From contig JAIORD010000012.1 of assembly GCA_021108275.1 (NCBI GenBank), positions 1 to 45,270 of the forward strand: a stretch of DNA of 45,270 nt. Reading direction: 5' to 3'. A program made the translations under genes and the position numbers. The notes under the pieces were generated by a model that ran no database searches, was not told the DNA's origin, and saw only the letters and a list, made by a program, of their open reading frames with translations. Positions within the stretch are counted from its first letter, which is position 1, and every line of letters starts with the position of its first letter. Source of the DNA: Methanococcoides sp. GTDB taxonomy: Archaea > Halobacteriota > Methanosarcinia > Methanosarcinales > Methanosarcinaceae. Shown one piece after another: positions 14,240 to 23,857 of this stretch.

Positions 14240-16724
14240 AGACCTCTATCACAGTTCCATCCAGTACATCCCTTTCACTGACATCGACTTCTTCCACAAC
14301 ACTACCATAGGTGATCTTGTAAGCTCCAACCGGCATGGTATCGAACTGTGTCTCCCCTTCAATTGGTCCCTGTGTGGAATATGGCACTGTAAATGAGTAA
14401 GTACCATCCGAGACAGTTGACTGGGAGTATTCGAAGGTCCTGCCATTGTTGGTCATTATGGTCGTTGAGATCACAACTTCCTCACCTTCCGGAGCTCCAC
14501 CAACGATCTGTGCCCCCTCAACATACTCGAATATCTTGACATATCCGGTATCTTCCAAAGCGAGATTTCCTTCAAAGAGCGCATTGTAAATGTTCTTGTA
14601 TCCCGTTTCGGCAGAGTTGCCAACAGGGGATTCGTAAACCATACGATATTGTTCAAGTCCCCTCGCATCAAAGATATGTAGCCGTGATTCCATGGAATTG
14701 AAATACCTTGGTCCCGGTACTGTCTGTGTACCCATATCGGTCTGTACAGGAATGTAATAATCGTTGGTATCAAGGGTCCATGCAGCCATTGCATAGAACT
14801 TACCGGTTGCCATCTCCACATCAGAAACGATGTACCTTGCACCAGCCTTCTCCGGGTCAGGATGTATTGCCTCAAGAACTGCGGTAGCTTCTTCTTCGGA
14901 TTGGGCAGTAAAGAAAGTGGATGCTCCCGGCCTGTTATCTTCTTCAAGGCTGGAAGTTCGACCACCAACACCCTGCTGGAATGGATTTGCATTTGGTATC
15001 CTGTGTCCAATAATCTCTATCCAGTGTCCGTAATCCCACCATGACATCACACCATATGCTTCATCGGGATAATGGTAAGACTCACCTGACACAGGGGTCT
15101 CATAGCTTTCATAGTAGTCAATTCCTGGATCAGGAGTATTGTTGCGAAGCCAGAGAGTTGTATCGATCCAGTAACCATTGGGACCACCCGTCCCCTGTGC
15201 CTGCTGTACTGCCATGCCATAACTTGGATATGCGAGTGCTCCTACGATTAGTAGAAGACTCAGAATATGAATTGGTTTTACATTTTTCATAAAGGATTGG
15301 TATGCCGGCACTGATGGTTTGCGAGTCCTGACATCATCCTGAAGTCTACTCCACCCTGCAAGATCGAGCAATTTAATTCCCAGATATGCCGAGAGGATTG
15401 CAGCATTAACTGAATAATAGTATGCAAAACGATTCTGCTGGAGCATGGCCCATATGATCATTACAGTCCATACAATGAGGAATGTCTTTTCCTGAGAGTT
15501 CTTTTTAGTAGCTTCATAGGCGAACAATGCAAGAGCTATAAATGATACGTAGCCAAACAATGCAAAGTTATACCAAAGTGGTGCAAGTGTGAAAACACCA
15601 CCTCTGCTCAGAAGAGGAGCTGCTTCTGCAACAGTAAGTGCACCACCAGTACTCATGAAATAACTGAAAACACTTATGATCAGTGCATATGCTGAAGGAA
15701 GTGCAATTTTGGATAGTAATACAAAACCAACAAAAGAAACGATTAGAGAACCTGGATAATAATATTTATTAAAGCCACGACGGTTCATTTCAATAGAAAC
15801 CAAAGTCATTATCGGAAAAGCAAACAGTCCTGCAAGTAGAGCTTTTACGTGCAGTGCTTTTGTACCACCTAGATAAGGGGTCATCAGTACCATTACAAGT
15901 GCAAAAGCGAAGATGATCATCCCGCCAATTGCCATATAATCGGTCTTTTTACCATGCATATGGTCCAGAACATGTTGTACTGTTACATACACACCAATTA
16001 TCAAACTAAAGAACAATGCTCCTTTCCATGCAAGAGTATATGCACCAAGAGAAATACCTGCAAGAATAAAATATGGGAGAGATGATTTAAGAGCGGAGAA
16101 CTGCCCATTTTTAAGACCGTCAAATGAAATATCATGGTCCCTTGCATTCCTAACCGCTATTATCAGGAACATAGCTGTTACTGTACTAAGCAAAGTCTCA
16201 GCGATATGGTGGTCATTAAAACCGATCATTGAACGGGAAAGGAACTGACCAGAAGATACCGATACAAAGAAAGCGGCCAGCAACCCTGCTCTGCGGTCAA
16301 ATAACCATTTCCCTATATAATATGCAGGGATCACCACAAGTGCCCCAAGAACTGCAGGGAAATATGCACAAACTGTATAGATGAGGTCTTGGCTGGGATT
16401 TCCAAACCCAATTACCCAGATGATGGTAGCAAGGACCAGATCATATAATGGTGCAAACACCTGGCCTGTTCCTGTAGGATAGTTAGTATACGCATCGAAC
16501 CATAGCATATTCGGGAAATTATGCAATATCGATTCCACGTTCCTTAGATGGTACCATGGATCATTTCCACCGAAGCGTACAAACCCATTGGTAAGGAAGA
16601 CGCTTGCTTTTGGTATGGTTCTTATGTGAAAGGCTATCAAAAAAGATAGAAGCATTCCTGCCAGATAGGGCAGGCTACTTTTAAGCGTTTCATTTGTTTT
16701 TTTTTCACCTGTCATGTGCTCCAC
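14238..16724 (-). CDS. aglB: AglB / STT3 oligosaccharyltransferase
   Basis: An 828-residue membrane enzyme that moves a lipid-linked glycan to Asn in secreted proteins. The N-terminal part has about a dozen hydrophobic segments and the catalytic acidic motifs NDPWYH (about 54-59) and FNDHH (about 172-176). The external C-terminal domain carries the family signature WWDYGHW (near 560), then PNANPFQQG. Its length is usual for archaeal AglB of this lineage. The glycan gene cluster upstream on the same strand could supply its lipid-linked substrate. The frame starts with GTG; ATG three codons later (16715) is an alternative, with GGAG just before it. An ATATAAATAT element about 25 bases upstream of the GTG would suit a leaderless transcript. 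Confidence 0.93.
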   Translation of the reverse strand: MEHMTGEKKTNETLKSSLPYLAGMLLSFLIAFHIRTIPKASVFLTNGFVRFGGNDPWYHLRNVESILHNFPNMLWFDAYTNYPTGTGQVFAPLYDLVLATIIWVIGFGNPSQDLIYTVCAYFPAVLGALVVIPAYYIGKWLFDRRAGLLAAFFVSVSSGQFLSRSMIGFNDHHIAETLLSTVTAMFLIIAVRNARDHDISFDGLKNGQFSALKSSLPYFILAGISLGAYTLAWKGALFFSLIIGVYVTVQHVLDHMHGKKTDYMAIGGMIIFAFALVMVLMTPYLGGTKALHVKALLAGLFAFPIMTLVSIEMNRRGFNKYYYPGSLIVSFVGFVLLSKIALPSAYALIISVFSYFMSTGGALTVAEAAPLLSRGGVFTLAPLWYNFALFGYVSFIALALFAYEATKKNSQEKTFLIVWTVMIIWAMLQQNRFAYYYSVNAAILSAYLGIKLLDLAGWSRLQDDVRTRKPSVPAYQSFMKNVKPIHILSLLLIVGALAYPSYGMAVQQAQGTGGPNGYWIDTTLWLRNNTPDPGIDYYESYETPVSGESYHYPDEAYGVMSWWDYGHWIEIIGHRIPNANPFQQGVGGRTSSLEEDNRPGASTFFTAQSEEEATAVLEAIHPDPEKAGARYIVSDVEMATGKFYAMAAWTLDTNDYYIPVQTDMGTQTVPGPRYFNSMESRLHIFDARGLEQYRMVYESPVGNSAETGYKNIYNALFEGNLALEDTGYVKIFEYVEGAQIVGGAPEGEEVVISTTIMTNNGRTFEYSQSTVSDGTYSFTVPYSTQGPIEGETQFDTMPVGAYKITYGSVVEEVDVSERDVLDGTVIEV

Positions 16725-16938
16725 TCGTCAGTATGATATTTATATCAATCAATCAATATATTAACATGTAATCCTATCATGTGATATAAGTATGATGAGA
16801 AATGAGAGGTTACAATAATACAAATAGATAACTGGCATGTTTTTGGATGTTAATCGATATACCATGGTTGGAAATGAATTATTTTGCCATGTATTTGAAA
16901 TTTGTGTGATTTTTGTTTGAAATTTGGGACGGGATACT

Positions 16939-18012
16939 GTGAAAATTTGTTTCATTGCTGACGCAACATCAATTCATACTCAAAGATGGGCTGATTATTT
17001 TATGAAAGAAGGACATGAGATACATTTAATAACTTATTTAGGGCCAAAGGTTCTTATGCCTGGTGTCAATCTACATGTCGTAAGTCCAAAGTTTAACAGT
17101 TTGTACCTTTCGTTTCCTTTCAGTCACTTTAGAATAAGGCGAATTGTTAAGCACTTAAAACCTGATATCATCCATTCTCATTTTATAACAAAATTTGGAT
17201 TCCATGGTGCATTACTTGGATTTCATCCTTTTTTCATAAGTGCATGGGGAAGCGACGTACTTGTCATTCCTTATTGGTCTAGAATATTATTCTATTTTAC
17301 GAAATTCAGTTTGAAAAAAGCAGATATTGTATATGCAACTTCGGGTGATGTGGAACAAAAGATAATATCTATTTTTGGCGTTGCTGCACAAAAAATAAGG
17401 ATGATTCCTTTTGGAGTGGATACTAAATTATTTGTGCCGACTGAAAAAAAAGCAACTTCTGATTATACAATCGTGCTATCAAACAGGCGTTTTTTTCCAA
17501 TTTATGATCTAAGAACATTTGTTCGGGCAATGCAAGTTTCTATAGAACAAGATCCAAATTTAAGATTTATTCTGATAGGAGATGGACCCGAGGAATCAGC
17601 TATATGCTCATATATCAATGAGCTTGGCGTAAGTGAATATGTATCTTTAGTAGGTGAAGTTGAGAACTCAGAAATGCCTAGATATCTTCAGTCATCTGAT
17701 ATCTATGTTTCAACATCTCTTTCCGACACTACTCCAGTATCAGTGTCTGAGGCAATGGCATGTGAGTTGACCTGTATTGTAACTAATGTAGGTGGTGTAA
17801 AAGAGATCATTTCTGATGGTGTAAATGGTTTTTTGATAAAACCTGGCGATTATGAAACTCTTGCTCAGAAAATAGTTGAACTTTCTTCTAATCCACAACT
17901 GCGTGAGAGCATTGGAACGAATGCCAGAGAAACAATTATCAATAAACTGGATTGGTGGAGTTTGATGGAGAAAGTGAATCAGGATTATGAGTTATTTTCC
18001 GATAAAAGGTGA
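16939..18012 (+). CDS. GT4-family glycosyltransferase
   Basis: A GT-B fold transferase of about 357 residues. It begins with (M)KICFIADATSIHTQRWADY, contains the acceptor-domain segment KPDIIHSHFITKFGF and ISAWGSDVL, and has the GT4 donor region FILIGDGPEES, VSLVGEVENSEMPRYLQSSD and YVSTSLSDTTPVSVSEAMACE with the catalytic E-x7-E pattern. A helical C-terminus follows. The frame is open to TTG 16924, but the family start fits the GTG at 16939. The donor sugar cannot be told. It is divergent from aglB across about 200 bases and stands outside the main minus-strand glycan operon. Confidence 0.88.
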   Translation: MKICFIADATSIHTQRWADYFMKEGHEIHLITYLGPKVLMPGVNLHVVSPKFNSLYLSFPFSHFRIRRIVKHLKPDIIHSHFITKFGFHGALLGFHPFFISAWGSDVLVIPYWSRILFYFTKFSLKKADIVYATSGDVEQKIISIFGVAAQKIRMIPFGVDTKLFVPTEKKATSDYTIVLSNRRFFPIYDLRTFVRAMQVSIEQDPNLRFILIGDGPEESAICSYINELGVSEYVSLVGEVENSEMPRYLQSSDIYVSTSLSDTTPVSVSEAMACELTCIVTNVGGVKEIISDGVNGFLIKPGDYETLAQKIVELSSNPQLRESIGTNARETIINKLDWWSLMEKVNQDYELFSDKR

Positions 18013-18360
18013 AGTCTTGACGCTAAGTAATGCAATATTTCAATCCTTACTAAGAAGCAGAACTTCTTCATCTGTAAGGGAAGAAACAACTTTGCGAAAT
18101 GGAAGTTATCTGAAAAACTTTAGGATGGGTAGTTTTATCATTGAGGAAATGTGAGATCTAAAGTTATTGATAGCGAATGGCCTATTTATTGGGGTTTTGA
18201 GTCTTATTGAAAAAATGGTGAATTTTTAAAATGAAAACCTAATTGATGGTCTTTATATTATTCAAATAAGGATTCCTACAGAGCCTAAAAATTGTCAAAC
18301 TTCGAATGTATTTGTTAATTGTTCATAAATGCTAAATAGATTTTAAAACTCATGATATTC
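18013..18360. other. Gap of about 350 bases after the GT4 gene
   Basis: Mostly AT-rich sequence without a clear gene. It holds one small plus-strand frame, 18017-18154, of 45 residues. Its TTG start has an excellent AAAGGTGA Shine-Dalgarno five bases upstream, formed by the end of the GT4 gene. The translation starts LTLSNAIFQSLLRSR and ends MGSFIIEEM; I do not recognise it. It may be a small protein or the stump of a lost gene. Nothing is visible from 18155 to 18360. Confidence 0.3.
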
Positions 18361-19419
18361 TTAGTAAAACAGATCAGAAGCTAATTCATATCGAAGTTTA
18401 TACAATACTCTGGAAAATCCGGAGTTCCATAATCTCATATTGATTAAAAGCAATAGACAACTTCCAAATGTCAAAAATAGGATGTACTTCGGCTGTTTTA
18501 GGATTTTAAGGGCAGCTAAAAACCCATTCATGTGAAATGAATATTTCAAAATCTTTTTTGCCTCAAATGGCTCGTTTTTTATTAACAAATTGATAGCACA
18601 TACAATCTCATCACAACTCTTGATCAATTGGTACTTGTCCAAGGCCTTATCCGGGATTTCTATTGTTTGCTTATTTAACATTAAATGATGGTCCATGACC
18701 GTAAAGAAGTTTCGAGGTTCAGTGCGCATGTGTTCATAATGATATGTGAAGTGGTTTTGATCAGTTCTGTAGTTCATTAAATGTTCTTTTAAAATCAGAA
18801 CAGGTCCTTCCTTCAATATCCTAAACCACATGTCAAGATCTGCAGATGTGCGAAAATCCTTGCCATTAAATGGAGATAATTCCTTGTAAATTCCTGTTTT
18901 GACCATAAAACTTGGGCATATTAAAAAATTACCATTTTCAAGTATGGATATGAATATATCTTCGAAATTGTAAACATCTTTGTTTTTCAGCTCTGAGGGT
19001 ATAGCAGACTCTCCACTTACCTGATCATGTTCATCAATATATTTAGCCATGGTAGAAACAGCACATATATTTTTATTTGTCCGGAAAGATTCCACTTGTT
19101 TCTGAACCATATCTGGAGTGTAAATATCGTCACTATGGAATATGGCGGTATACTCCCCCCTCGCTAGCTCTATGCATCGAGTAAAATTCCCTTCACCACC
19201 CAAATTGACTTCATTTTTATAGATCTTAATCCTGGGGTCTTTGAACTCGTTGACGACAGATAAAGTGTTGTCGGAAGATGCATTGTCAACAACAAGAATC
19301 TCTAAATTTTCATAAGTTTGGTCTATGATTGATCTAAGTGTGTTTGCAACTGTCTTTTCAGCATTATATGTTGGAATGCAAACAGAGACTAATGGAGTTT
19401 CCTTTTTAATTTGTGACAA
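18361..19419 (-). CDS. GT2-family glycosyltransferase
   Basis: A 352-residue GT-A transferase. The N-terminal motif PLVSVCIPTYNAEKTVANTL, ENLEILVVDNASSDNT and the metal-binding region AIFHSDDIYTPDMVQKQVESF are standard for GT2. TSADLDMWFRILKEGPVLIL is the acceptor-site region. A hydrophobic patch near the C-terminus (about 300-320, YILFLTFGSCLLLLINM) may attach it to the membrane. It is the last gene of the minus-strand glycan operon, three bases after the flippase gene. Donor and acceptor are unknown. Confidence 0.9.
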   Translation of the reverse strand: MSQIKKETPLVSVCIPTYNAEKTVANTLRSIIDQTYENLEILVVDNASSDNTLSVVNEFKDPRIKIYKNEVNLGGEGNFTRCIELARGEYTAIFHSDDIYTPDMVQKQVESFRTNKNICAVSTMAKYIDEHDQVSGESAIPSELKNKDVYNFEDIFISILENGNFLICPSFMVKTGIYKELSPFNGKDFRTSADLDMWFRILKEGPVLILKEHLMNYRTDQNHFTYHYEHMRTEPRNFFTVMDHHLMLNKQTIEIPDKALDKYQLIKSCDEIVCAINLLIKNEPFEAKKILKYSFHMNGFLAALKILKQPKYILFLTFGSCLLLLINMRLWNSGFSRVLYKLRYELASDLFY

Positions 19420-19422
19420 AGT

Positions 19423-20892
19423 TCAAAACCTCTTGCACAATTCATTTATTTCTTTTATATTATACACTGATAATATAAATAATAAAAACAAAGAACTCTT
19501 TAACCCTAGGCTTAGTGCTGTGCTTATGTTCAAATATGATATTGCTATGACTAAAATGAGAAATATTAGAGAGACAAATATTGATTTAAGCATAAACCTG
19601 TGATCATATTGCACATATAATATTCTTTGCGTATACAAATAAATAATTATAAATTGTAAAACATAGCTCACCAGCGTTGCCGAAGCTGCACCATACATTC
19701 CATATTTTGGCACCAAAATCAAATTAAGACCTATATTCAAAAAAACAGAAATCGAAGTGAATAAAAATACTTTTCTTGTTTTTTCGGCCATAATCATTGT
19801 AGCACCAAGCAAATTAGCTGCACCACCTATAATAATTCCCAGGAGAATTATCCCTATGACATTATATCCTTCAATGTACTCAACTCCAATGAGAAGCTCA
19901 TATATCTCTCTTAGAACCATAAAGTATGCAATCATTATGCCAAGTATTACTATCCAGTAATACTTCAATACCTGGCTCATTGTTGCTTTATACTCCTCTT
20001 TTGATCTGGAAAATTGCTCAAACAAGTGAGGAGATAACGCCTGCCCGAAAGGGCTTATTACAAAAGCATTGATAGCTTCTGAAAATCTATATCCTACACT
20101 GTAAATTCCCACTATTGCCAAACCCTGATATGCGTCAATTATGTACCGATCTGCCCATATTAAAAGCATTAATAATAAAGCATCTGGAACTAAAGGCAGA
20201 CCTATATCCAACAATTTTTTTAGGTTTGTTAGTGAAATGCTTTTTCCATTTTGTGGCTTATGATTCAGAATAAAGAATCTAAATCCAATTATTGATATTA
20301 TCAGATAAGAGATTAAATAGGATTTTAAGTAAGAAGTATAGCCTGTTCCCAAGATTTTTAAATAAACTATGCTGGTTGCAATGAGAATCAAATTAAAAAT
20401 CAACATAATAATAAGATATTTCTTTGGTTCTTTGGCTATCATCAAATAATTTGTATAAAATTTCCCAAACACCATAAAAAGAATAAGCAAAAAAATAATG
20501 TTCAATTCAGACATTTCAATTTGAAATCCTATTATTTTTTCAAATGAAGAAGGAACAAATAAAAAAACAGAGTAAATTAGAATGAATATGAGTAAATTGT
20601 AAAGGAAAATCGTATAAATATTTGTAGTGTTCTCTTCCTTTGTGGATTTATAATATTTGATTGAAAACGAAGTATTCAATCTTCCGTCTATAATTATTGA
20701 TAGAACAACTACAAATATCCATATAAGAGACAGTTTTCCAAAATCAGCAGGTGATAAGTATCTCGTATAGAGCGCAAGAATTGCAAAGCTTACGAGTGCA
20801 TTTATTGCCTGGGAAACGGAATAAAAACTAAAAGCTTTTGCTATATAGTTCACTGATAATAGCTTATAAATTCTCTTAGTTATGTGATTCAT
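19423..20892 (-). CDS. Wzx-type polysaccharide flippase (MOP superfamily)
   Basis: A very hydrophobic protein of about 489 residues with roughly 14 predicted membrane helices. The start of the first domain (FYSVSQAINALVSFAILALYTRYLSPADFGKL) is typical of RfbX/Wzx oligosaccharide flippases. These turn a lipid-linked glycan across the membrane, which would deliver it to the external side where AglB acts. The frame opens at 20910, but the ATG at 20892 (MNHITKRIYKLL) gives the usual N-terminus and overlaps the preceding gene by only 17 bases. Composition is strongly AT-rich (many Ile, Asn, Lys), as often seen in variable surface-glycan genes. Confidence 0.88.
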   Translation of the reverse strand: MNHITKRIYKLLSVNYIAKAFSFYSVSQAINALVSFAILALYTRYLSPADFGKLSLIWIFVVVLSIIIDGRLNTSFSIKYYKSTKEENTTNIYTIFLYNLLIFILIYSVFLFVPSSFEKIIGFQIEMSELNIIFLLILFMVFGKFYTNYLMIAKEPKKYLIIMLIFNLILIATSIVYLKILGTGYTSYLKSYLISYLIISIIGFRFFILNHKPQNGKSISLTNLKKLLDIGLPLVPDALLLMLLIWADRYIIDAYQGLAIVGIYSVGYRFSEAINAFVISPFGQALSPHLFEQFSRSKEEYKATMSQVLKYYWIVILGIMIAYFMVLREIYELLIGVEYIEGYNVIGIILLGIIIGGAANLLGATMIMAEKTRKVFLFTSISVFLNIGLNLILVPKYGMYGAASATLVSYVLQFIIIYLYTQRILYVQYDHRFMLKSIFVSLIFLILVIAISYLNISTALSLGLKSSLFLLFILSVYNIKEINELCKRF

Positions 20893-21907
20893 TGGAAGAG
20901 TTTCCCACAATTTCGGTAATCAAAGTTTCTGCAAAGCACTCTGCACTAAAAGGATATATTCCTGCACTTTCTATAAAGTCTCTAATAGATTGCAAGTAAC
21001 CAGTATATTCTTCATCAGTCATATTTTGTATATAGTTGTATAATCCTTCATATGAGCTGAAATTACGACGGTCAATAAACGTATCTGCAGGGATGTGTTC
21101 AGTCACATTTGGTGCACCCCAGTAAATAGGGACGCAGCCTGCAAAAAAGCAATCAAATATTTTCTCAGTTATGTAGCCTGGAATATCGCGTGCATTTTCA
21201 TAGCAAATAGCAAATTTGTACTTTTCCAAAGTCTCTTTTTTTGAGTTAACCGGTCCTTCGTATGAGGGAAATTTGGGTTTTAGGAATTTACTAATTAGTT
21301 GAAATTTACGTTCGAATCTATTAAGTGCAGAAAATATACCTTTAAATTGAAATTTATCCCATCCCATCCCATACAAATCAAAATCCTCAGGATGATTTTG
21401 TTCAAACCATCGAATAATTTTGATTCTTTCTGAATATAACTCAAGTGGATGTCTCTTAAATTTGTATCCTGCTATCATGGTACAGAAATCATTTTTATGA
21501 TTTTCTATTTCTCTGGGAAGCTCATCTATTTTATTGGGGAAGTTGAATTTTATATATTTCACAGAATCTACAAAAGAATCATTCCATGTAAATATTTTCT
21601 CAAAATATCTGTGTCTGTTTACGTCCCAGTTATCAGGTCTGATGATTTCTGATTCAAATAGCAATAGATAATTTTGTTTGTTGGGTAAAATATCGTTGAC
21701 TTTAGGCATTTCATTATAAATTATAAATTCAGATTCAAAAGGTGAATTTATATCTTGGGTACTGATATCAATTCCATGTTCCTTTAATTTTTGCTTTAAT
21801 AGATAAAATCCATACATAGAATTATCTCTGTTTGAAATATTATCCGAAATGTCAAATATTCGATTGCTCAAATAAAAGGGACTAGTAAATAAAGTTGCTT
21901 TAATCAT
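20876..21907 (-). CDS. GT10-family (alpha-1,3-fucosyltransferase-like) enzyme
   Basis: A 343-residue transferase with the GT10 signature in its C-terminal half: EKYKFAICYENARDIPGYIT, then EKIFDCFFAGCVPIYWGAPN and ADTFIDRRNF (about 228-285). In the family this region binds GDP-fucose. The N-terminal half is variable, as expected for acceptor recognition. No membrane segment is seen. A GDP-fucose-synthase-like gene and a GDP-mannose 4,6-dehydratase gene lie in the same operon, so the natural donor may be GDP-L-fucose, or GDP-colitose if the PLP enzyme nearby works on GDP sugars. It overlaps the upstream gene by eight bases. Confidence 0.88.
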   Translation of the reverse strand: MIKATLFTSPFYLSNRIFDISDNISNRDNSMYGFYLLKQKLKEHGIDISTQDINSPFESEFIIYNEMPKVNDILPNKQNYLLLFESEIIRPDNWDVNRHRYFEKIFTWNDSFVDSVKYIKFNFPNKIDELPREIENHKNDFCTMIAGYKFKRHPLELYSERIKIIRWFEQNHPEDFDLYGMGWDKFQFKGIFSALNRFERKFQLISKFLKPKFPSYEGPVNSKKETLEKYKFAICYENARDIPGYITEKIFDCFFAGCVPIYWGAPNVTEHIPADTFIDRRNFSSYEGLYNYIQNMTDEEYTGYLQSIRDFIESAGIYPFSAECFAETLITEIVGNSSNESHN

Positions 21908-22892
21908 AAATATTCACAAAAACATTCTTTAATCTATTAGCATAGATGTGTTCATTCATTGTTTTCTGATATCCCTTGTTAATTATACTCTTTCGTTCAT
22001 TTTCATTGCTTAAGTAATATTTAACTTGAAATATTAGTTCCTCAATAGATGTATAAATAGATACTTCATATCCTATTTGAAAATAATCTTCTAAGGTTGG
22101 GGCATAATTTGTCAGTTGAAATCCACCGAAAGCCGGTATCTCAAAATTTCGTGCTTTTATCTGTTCGGTTTTCTTTTTACTTCTTACAAATTCGCGTAGG
22201 CTCAGTAGAGATGAAAGTATGTAGCGAATGTCATATGATGCACTATTGGATATATTGAGGTTTATTTTGGAAATCTTGAATATCTCTTTCATCTCTTCAA
22301 AAGAAACCTTTCCATTTTCCCAGCCATGTCCAAAACATTCTACTTTTATTCCATTCCTGGACAATTCATCGATGACCCATTTGCGATATCCGCTTATTCC
22401 GCCAACAAAAGAAACATCGTACTTGTATTCAATTGAATCAAAATCAATCTCATTAGTATATCCAAAAGATGCCCATTGGCTGAGAATCACATTCTCATAA
22501 CCTATGCTTTTGTATTTTTCCACTGCGAACTTATCTGTAGTGATAGAATAAGTGAAGTGTGGGGCAAAGAATTTTGTAAAGCTATCAAATCTCCACTGAT
22601 CATCACAAAACCAGTTCATTGTGATACACTTGCTTTTAAGGTAATCTAATGTTTCAGGTGTGAACTCATCTTTCATCAGTATGAAAAAAACAATATCTGG
22701 ATCAGTTTCTTCAACAAACTCTATCAACCTTTCCTGGAGTTTTTCTTTGTCACCTAAAAATTCATCGAACCAGAATGGATATACTTCATCGGATATTTGC
22801 TTTAAAGCCGGATAAAAGCCCTGAAATTCCAGAGAATTCCCGCGGGATTTTTGACCGTAATCATAGCGAAGAAATACAGGAACTATCTTCAT
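21900..22892 (-). CDS. CgeB-like glycosyltransferase
   Basis: A 330-residue GT-B type protein. The C-terminal region KARNFEIPAFGGFQLTNYAP, then EDYFQIGYEVSIYTSIEELI and NKGYQKTMNEHIYANRL, matches the CgeB / glycosyl-transferase group-1-like family. The mid region YKYDVSFVGGISGYRKWVID is also typical. The specific sugar is not known. Its ATG overlaps the stop of the upstream epimerase/reductase gene by four bases (ATGA), so translation is probably coupled. The lysine- and isoleucine-rich composition follows the flippase and GT10 genes beside it. Confidence 0.8.
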   Translation of the reverse strand: MKIVPVFLRYDYGQKSRGNSLEFQGFYPALKQISDEVYPFWFDEFLGDKEKLQERLIEFVEETDPDIVFFILMKDEFTPETLDYLKSKCITMNWFCDDQWRFDSFTKFFAPHFTYSITTDKFAVEKYKSIGYENVILSQWASFGYTNEIDFDSIEYKYDVSFVGGISGYRKWVIDELSRNGIKVECFGHGWENGKVSFEEMKEIFKISKINLNISNSASYDIRYILSSLLSLREFVRSKKKTEQIKARNFEIPAFGGFQLTNYAPTLEDYFQIGYEVSIYTSIEELIFQVKYYLSNENERKSIINKGYQKTMNEHIYANRLKNVFVNIYD

Positions 22893-23848
22893 ATATTTCC
22901 CTCATTTATCTGGTATTCTTTCCTATACCATTCAATTGTTCTAATAAGCCCCTCTCTGAAATCAGTCCCTGCTTCAAACCCGAATGCATCCTTAGCCTTA
23001 TCGACATTTAAGCATCTTGTTGGCTGTCCATCGGGTTTTGAAGTGTCCCATATAATATCTCCCTGATAATCACATCGACCCGCAATGAGCTCTACTAGAT
23101 CCTTTATTTTTATCTCGGAGCCAACCCCAATGTTCACAGGATATGGTTCATTGAATTTCTCCGTAGCAAGGATTATTCCTTCCGCTGCATCTTCCACATA
23201 CAGGAATTCACGTGAAGCTTCTCCTGTACCCCATACATCCACTTCATTTTTTCCAGTATTTACCGCATCTGTGAATTTTCGGATAAGGGCAGGGATCACA
23301 TGGGATGACTCCAGGTTAAAGTCATCATGTGGGCCGTACATATTCACCATCAATAGATGAATCCCGTTGAATCCGTATTCTTCCCTGTAGGCCTGGGTCT
23401 GGACCATAAGCATTTTCTTAGCCAGGCCATATGGAGCATTTGTCTCTTCAGGGTAACCATTCCATAGGTCTTCTTCCCTGAATGGGACGGGTGTATATTT
23501 CGGATATGAGCAAACAGTTCCTATTCCGGTGAATTTCTCCACTTCGTACTGGCGTGATTTTTCCACAACAAGTGAATTCATCATTATGTTGTCATAGAAA
23601 ATACTGCCGGGATGTTTTTTCATATATCCTATTCCGCCGCCATGCACTGCCATATGGATCACGATATCTGGCATGTACTCTTTGAATAAGGTATCCACAT
23701 CATTTTCCTTTCTCAAGTCAAAATCCTTACTTCTTGGTACAAACACGTCGGCGCCCAGTTCGGTTATCTTTGGAACAAGATGTTTTCCAAGAAAGCCTGC
23801 TCCTCCGGTGACCAATACTTTTTTTCCACTCCAGTAGTCTTTGTTCAT
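22889..23848 (-). CDS. fcl: GDP-L-fucose synthase-like epimerase/reductase
   Basis: A 319-residue extended short-chain dehydrogenase. It has the NADP-binding GGAGFLGKHL (about 15-24), the pattern HMAVHGGGIGYMKKHPGSIFYDN, catalytic Ser in GIGTVCSYPK and YGLAKK (Tyr-x3-Lys), and NMYGPHDDFNLESSHVIPAL. These match GDP-4-keto-6-deoxymannose 3,5-epimerase/4-reductase (Fcl/WcaG), which makes GDP-L-fucose. ColC, which finishes GDP-L-colitose, belongs to the same group and cannot be excluded, especially since a 3-dehydratase-like PLP gene lies directly upstream (nine bases). Gmd, which supplies the substrate of either, is in the same operon. Confidence 0.88.
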   Translation of the reverse strand: MNKDYWSGKKVLVTGGAGFLGKHLVPKITELGADVFVPRSKDFDLRKENDVDTLFKEYMPDIVIHMAVHGGGIGYMKKHPGSIFYDNIMMNSLVVEKSRQYEVEKFTGIGTVCSYPKYTPVPFREEDLWNGYPEETNAPYGLAKKMLMVQTQAYREEYGFNGIHLLMVNMYGPHDDFNLESSHVIPALIRKFTDAVNTGKNEVDVWGTGEASREFLYVEDAAEGIILATEKFNEPYPVNIGVGSEIKIKDLVELIAGRCDYQGDIIWDTSKPDGQPTRCLNVDKAKDAFGFEAGTDFREGLIRTIEWYRKEYQINEGNI

Positions 23849-23857
23849 GTAAACACC

